64,000 nucleotides of DNA, taken from NCBI RefSeq assembly GCF_001458395.1, contig NZ_CYSR01000040.1, positions 248,001-312,000 on the forward strand. Reading direction: 5' to 3'. A model generated the notes under the pieces. The model was not told the origin of the DNA. It did no database searches and saw only the letters and a list, made by a program, of their open reading frames with translations. Shown in pieces: positions 61,365 to 64,000 of the stretch. Source of the DNA: Leisingera aquaemixtae. Its GTDB lineage: Bacteria; Pseudomonadota; Alphaproteobacteria; Rhodobacterales; Rhodobacteraceae. The position numbers were made by a program, and so were the translations under genes. Position 1 is the stretch's first letter, and every line of letters begins with the position of its first letter.

Positions 61365-61613
61365 ATGAGCAGAGTAGCTTTCGGCGCTCTTCTCGCGGCC
61401 CTGGCGGCAGTTTCGGCCAATGCAATGAGTGCCGGAATTGATACAGACGGCGACGGCAAGGCGTCCTTGGAGGAACTGCAGGCTGTCTATTCCGGCGTGA
61501 CCAGCGAACTGTTTGCGGAAATTGATGCAGATGCGGACGGTTTCGTGGATGACGAGGAAATGGCGGATGCGGTCGCCGCCGGAGTTCTGGAAGACCCAGT
61601 GACAGAGTTGTAG
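61365..61613 (+). CDS. Small exported EF-hand protein 3
   Basis: The 82-residue third paralogue has a signal peptide (about 1-20, cleavage after ANA) and two canonical EF-hand loops, DTDGDGKASLEE and DADADGFVDDEE. It is close to EF-hand 1 in length and spacing. GGAG lies before the ATG at 61365. Unlike the other two, no FNR-type box was recognised upstream. Confidence 0.85.
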   Translation: MSRVAFGALLAALAAVSANAMSAGIDTDGDGKASLEELQAVYSGVTSELFAEIDADADGFVDDEEMADAVAAGVLEDPVTEL

Positions 61614-61680
61614 CAGCTGGAGCGGCGGCGTTCCTGCAGCTTCTTCCGGCTGAACCCTTGTTTCGGAAAGGGGTATCACC

Positions 61681-62148
61681 ATGACAATTCGCAGACTGCT
61701 TGATGAACTGGAAGCAGACATCCAGTGGATTGCTCCAGTCTCACCCATGGATGTGGCCATCGCTCTGCTTGCGCAGGAGGATACATCAGCGCTGCTGGTG
61801 TCCTCGGACAAGCGGTCGATGGCCGGCATTCTGACCAGCAGTGATATCGTACGTTATCTTGAGGCCCACCAGAAGCTGCCCGGTCATTTGCGGGTGCGGA
61901 GCGTGATGACGCACCCCGTCATTTCCTGCGATGCCCGCCAGTCCGTGCAGCGGCTGGAATGGCTGATGTCAAAGCACCATGTGCGCCATATTCCAGTTAC
62001 TGAGGATGGGGAACCTGTTGCGGTGATCAGCATTCTGGACGTCACCCGCTACCGGCTGCTGACCGCGGAACAGGAGGCAGCTGAACTTCGGGACTATGTT
62101 GCTGGGGCATCCTGGCGGGTCAGACCGCGCCCGCACCGGCAGAACTAA
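61681..62148 (+). CDS. CBS-domain pair protein 2
   Basis: A 155-residue single Bateman module: IAPVSPMDVAIALLAQEDTSALLVSSDKRSMAGILTSSDIVRYL, then VRSVMTHPVISCDARQSVQRLEWLMSKHHVRHIPVTEDGEPVAVISILDVTRYRL. It is similar in scale to CBS protein 1 but with a different N-terminus. Probable nucleotide-responsive regulator. It lies 67 bp after EF-hand 3 and may share its transcript. Confidence 0.88.
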   Translation: MTIRRLLDELEADIQWIAPVSPMDVAIALLAQEDTSALLVSSDKRSMAGILTSSDIVRYLEAHQKLPGHLRVRSVMTHPVISCDARQSVQRLEWLMSKHHVRHIPVTEDGEPVAVISILDVTRYRLLTAEQEAAELRDYVAGASWRVRPRPHRQN

Positions 62149-62198
62149 AGCGGATCGAAACCGCGCCCGCCTGGCTGGCGCATCTGAGGACTACGCTT

Positions 62199-62486
62199 AT
62201 GGTTTTGGCAGGCCATACCACATTGGCAGCCGCCAGACAGGCGGCACATGCTCTGGCGGGGAAGCTTCTGCGCCTGATTCCGCGAACCCGTTCGCGTACT
62301 GAGTTGCGCCAAGGGGATACGCCACCGCCGCGTCCGGAAACCCTGATGGAGGATGGCTGGGAACCGGCGGAAACGCTCCAGCAGGAAGCGGCAGAGCGGC
62401 GGTGCCTGCCGCCGGATTGCGATGCCAACGAAGTGGAAAACGGCGATACGCCTGGACGCTATGGCGGCGGCCGGTACCGCGGCTGA
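62199..62486 (+). CDS. Hypothetical protein
   Basis: A 95-residue reading frame with a basic amphipathic start (AARQAAHALAGKLLRLIPRTRSR) and an acidic, Gly-rich tail. GAGG lies nine bases upstream of the ATG. No family is recognised and no counterpart frame has better support. It is 50 bp after CBS protein 2 and ends just before the convergent amidohydrolase. Confidence 0.4.
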   Translation: MVLAGHTTLAAARQAAHALAGKLLRLIPRTRSRTELRQGDTPPPRPETLMEDGWEPAETLQQEAAERRCLPPDCDANEVENGDTPGRYGGGRYRG

Positions 62487-62519
62487 ACTGCTGGAAAAGG
62501 CTCCTCGCGCAGCGTCCTG

Positions 62520-64000
62520 TCAGCGGTCCAGGGTTTTCTCGTAAACCGATTTGCCGTCGCCGTCGCGGTAGAAATCTGGAAACTCGGCGCAAATAACGTA
62601 ACCCATCCGTTCATAGAACCGGCGCGTCGCCGCATAGGGCGGGCTGCTTGAGGTGTCGATATAGACCTTGCGGCCCTGAGCCTGGCGGATTGCGGCCTCG
62701 GACCGTTGCATCAGCAGCCGCCCCAGGCCCGTGCCCTGATGGGACGGGTCTACTGCGATCCAGTAGAGATCCCAGCTGTGATCGCTGCCCGGCACCGGGC
62801 CGAAGCAAGCGTAACCCTGCAGCCTGGTGCCGGATTCGGCCAGCAGGAAGTGGTAGCCGGAGGCAGCTCCGGCGCTGAGCCGCTCCTGAGCCAGCTCGCC
62901 AGCGATTTCGATCTCCTCCGTGGAGAACTTACCGGTTTCCGCAACCAGCTGCGTGATTCGGGCGGCGTCTCCGGCCCGCAGGGTCTTGCGCCAGCGGCGT
63001 TTCGGGGACGGGGCGGGGCGGGGCGATGCCGCCGGTTTCGGGCGCTGCGCAATTCCCTCGGCCAGTCCGCTAAAAAAGGCAGCAGCATTGTCGCCCAAGG
63101 TGCGCACCAGGTAGCCGCCTTCCTGAACCACAAGAATGGGAAACGGCTGCCGCCCGATGCAGGCACCAGTCTGGCGGAAGTCTTGCGGTCTCAGCTTCCA
63201 GGTGCCGGTCGGGTCGCCGCGGCCAGTGTCAAATCCAAGGCAAAGGACCAGAAAACCCGGATCATGTTCCGCAATCCGCGCCAGAGCCTTTTGCAACGCG
63301 GTGTGGAAGTCTCCAGGCGTTGCCTGTTCGGCCAGAGGCAGGTTGAGGTTGTACCCGGCGCCGCTGCCTTGCCCTGTTTCATCGCGAAAGCCGGTGAAAT
63401 AGGGGTAGGCAAAGCTGGGGTCGCCGTGGATGGAGACCGTCAGCACGTCGGCGCGGGTGTAGAAGATATCCTGCTGGCCGTTGCCGTGGTGGTAGTCAAT
63501 GTCGAGCATCGCGACCCGCCCGTGCCGGGACAGGAAGTTGGCGGCAATAGCGGCGTTGGAGAGGTAACAGAACCCGCCGAAGGTCTTGTATTCGGCGTGG
63601 TGGCCGGGCGGGCGGACCAGTGCATAGGCGGCAGGGGCGCCGTTTAGCACCTCCTCTGCAGCGGTGAGCGTGCAATCGACAGCGCGGCGGGCGGCAGGCC
63701 AGGCATTTCGGTTGATCGGGGTGAAGGTGTCGATGCACCAGTAGCCAGCCAGCACGGTGCGTTCGCGCGGGCGGCGGGCCGAATTGCGGACCGGAAAGAC
63801 ATAGGGGTAGACCGCGCCTTTTTCCGGCGCTTCGGCGCAGGCGCTGCGAAGGTACTCCACCAGTTTCGGGTCATGCGCCGCCTTGATCCAGCGGTCCGGG
63901 AAATGCCGCGGCGGCAGGCGGGCGAACAGACCGGTGGCGTCCAGCGCTGCGGTAACGGCGGCAATTCGCACCGGGCTTTCGACATAGCCGCGGGTATGGA
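62520..64000 (-). CDS. Histone-deacetylase-like amidohydrolase fused to GNAT acetyltransferase (5' end outside window)
   Basis: The frame stays open to the right edge (HTRGYVESPVRIAAV... before the first internal start), so the N-terminus lies outside. The visible part has a class II HDAC/acetylpolyamine-amidohydrolase domain: VRPPGHHAEYKTFGGFCYLSN, metal-site DIDYHHGNGQQDIFY, CLGFDTGRGDPTGTW and VQEGGYLVRTLG. A Pro-rich linker (PKPAASPRPAPSPKRRWRK) and a C-terminal GNAT domain (WIAVDPSHQGTGLGRLLMQ, RRFYERMGYV) follow. Deacetylase and acetyltransferase in one chain suggests reversible acetylation of a shared substrate. Confidence 0.9.
   Translation of the reverse strand, partial: HTRGYVESPVRIAAVTAALDATGLFARLPPRHFPDRWIKAAHDPKLVEYLRSACAEAPEKGAVYPYVFPVRNSARRPRERTVLAGYWCIDTFTPINRNAWPAARRAVDCTLTAAEEVLNGAPAAYALVRPPGHHAEYKTFGGFCYLSNAAIAANFLSRHGRVAMLDIDYHHGNGQQDIFYTRADVLTVSIHGDPSFAYPYFTGFRDETGQGSGAGYNLNLPLAEQATPGDFHTALQKALARIAEHDPGFLVLCLGFDTGRGDPTGTWKLRPQDFRQTGACIGRQPFPILVVQEGGYLVRTLGDNAAAFFSGLAEGIAQRPKPAASPRPAPSPKRRWRKTLRAGDAARITQLVAETGKFSTEEIEIAGELAQERLSAGAASGYHFLLAESGTRLQGYACFGPVPGSDHSWDLYWIAVDPSHQGTGLGRLLMQRSEAAIRQAQGRKVYIDTSSSPPYAATRRFYERMGYVICAEFPDFYRDGDGKSVYEKTLDR

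Noticed and set aside
1-64000. CRISPR arrays, rRNA genes and complete insertion sequences
   Set aside because: No regularly spaced repeats, rRNA-like segments or intact transposase genes were found.

Overview
The window is a high-GC alphaproteobacterial chromosome segment. Gene content and order fit the Roseobacter/Rhodobacteraceae group: prfA-prmC-DUF4167, an lptF-lptG-lptD-surA-pdxA-rsmA-pdxJ operon, pepA-holC, ndk, an FnrL-type regulator with a CxxCx7C cluster motif, and tRNA-Asn pairs. The genus is not determined here.

Region 1 (1-28.2 kb) is conserved backbone. It holds translation termination (prfA, prmC), an outer-membrane biogenesis and vitamin B6 operon on the minus strand with start/stop overlaps, aminopeptidase and Pol III chi, a CHAP lipoprotein, a globin, a retropepsin-like membrane protease, MarC, an ABC-F ATPase, ndk, a cytochrome P450, a LuxR-type response regulator, a molybdopterin-fold protein followed by a hybrid kinase with Hpt, two identical tRNA-Asn genes, an MBL hydrolase and an EnvZ-like kinase.

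Region 2 (about 28.4-34.8 kb) is visibly AT-richer and foreign. Two tyrosine recombinases (about 505 and 1059 aa) and a coiled-coil protein (233 aa) have the layout of the GmtY-GmtZ-GmtX set of gamma-mobile-trio elements. Between the second and third lie two decayed genes: a small HTH-like gene with an internal stop and frameshift, and the C-terminal remnant of a RecD/UvrD-like helicase.

Region 3 (35.2-39.4 kb) is a compact accessory cluster. It encodes a soluble AAA-M41 (FtsH-like) protease, a zinc-finger GIY-YIG protein, a small acidic protein, and an XRE regulator with a palindromic operator in front of it. It is a candidate, functionally undescribed defence-like module.

Region 4 (39.5-62.2 kb) is an oxygen/redox stress island. 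It encodes an OmpR-type regulator, a YgiT-type zinc finger, three small EF-hand secretory proteins, a universal stress protein, DUF3775, three SPW-type membrane proteins, a hybrid kinase, a host-attachment family protein, a BON protein, LysR, a GroEL without GroES, MgtE, two CBS proteins, CbpA/CbpM, Hsp20-Lon, and an SLC13 permease. A 14-bp inverted repeat, TTGAC-N4-GTCAA (the FNR/FnrL/DNR box form), recurs in at least eleven intergenic places, mostly about 60-90 bp before the start codon. The island carries its own FnrL-like Fe-S regulator (54373-55209). I read this as one physically clustered FNR-type regulon for low-oxygen survival, built from chaperones, proteases and small membrane or secreted proteins.

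Region 5 (62.2-64 kb) ends in a histone-deacetylase-like amidohydrolase fused to a GNAT acetyltransferase, running off the right edge.
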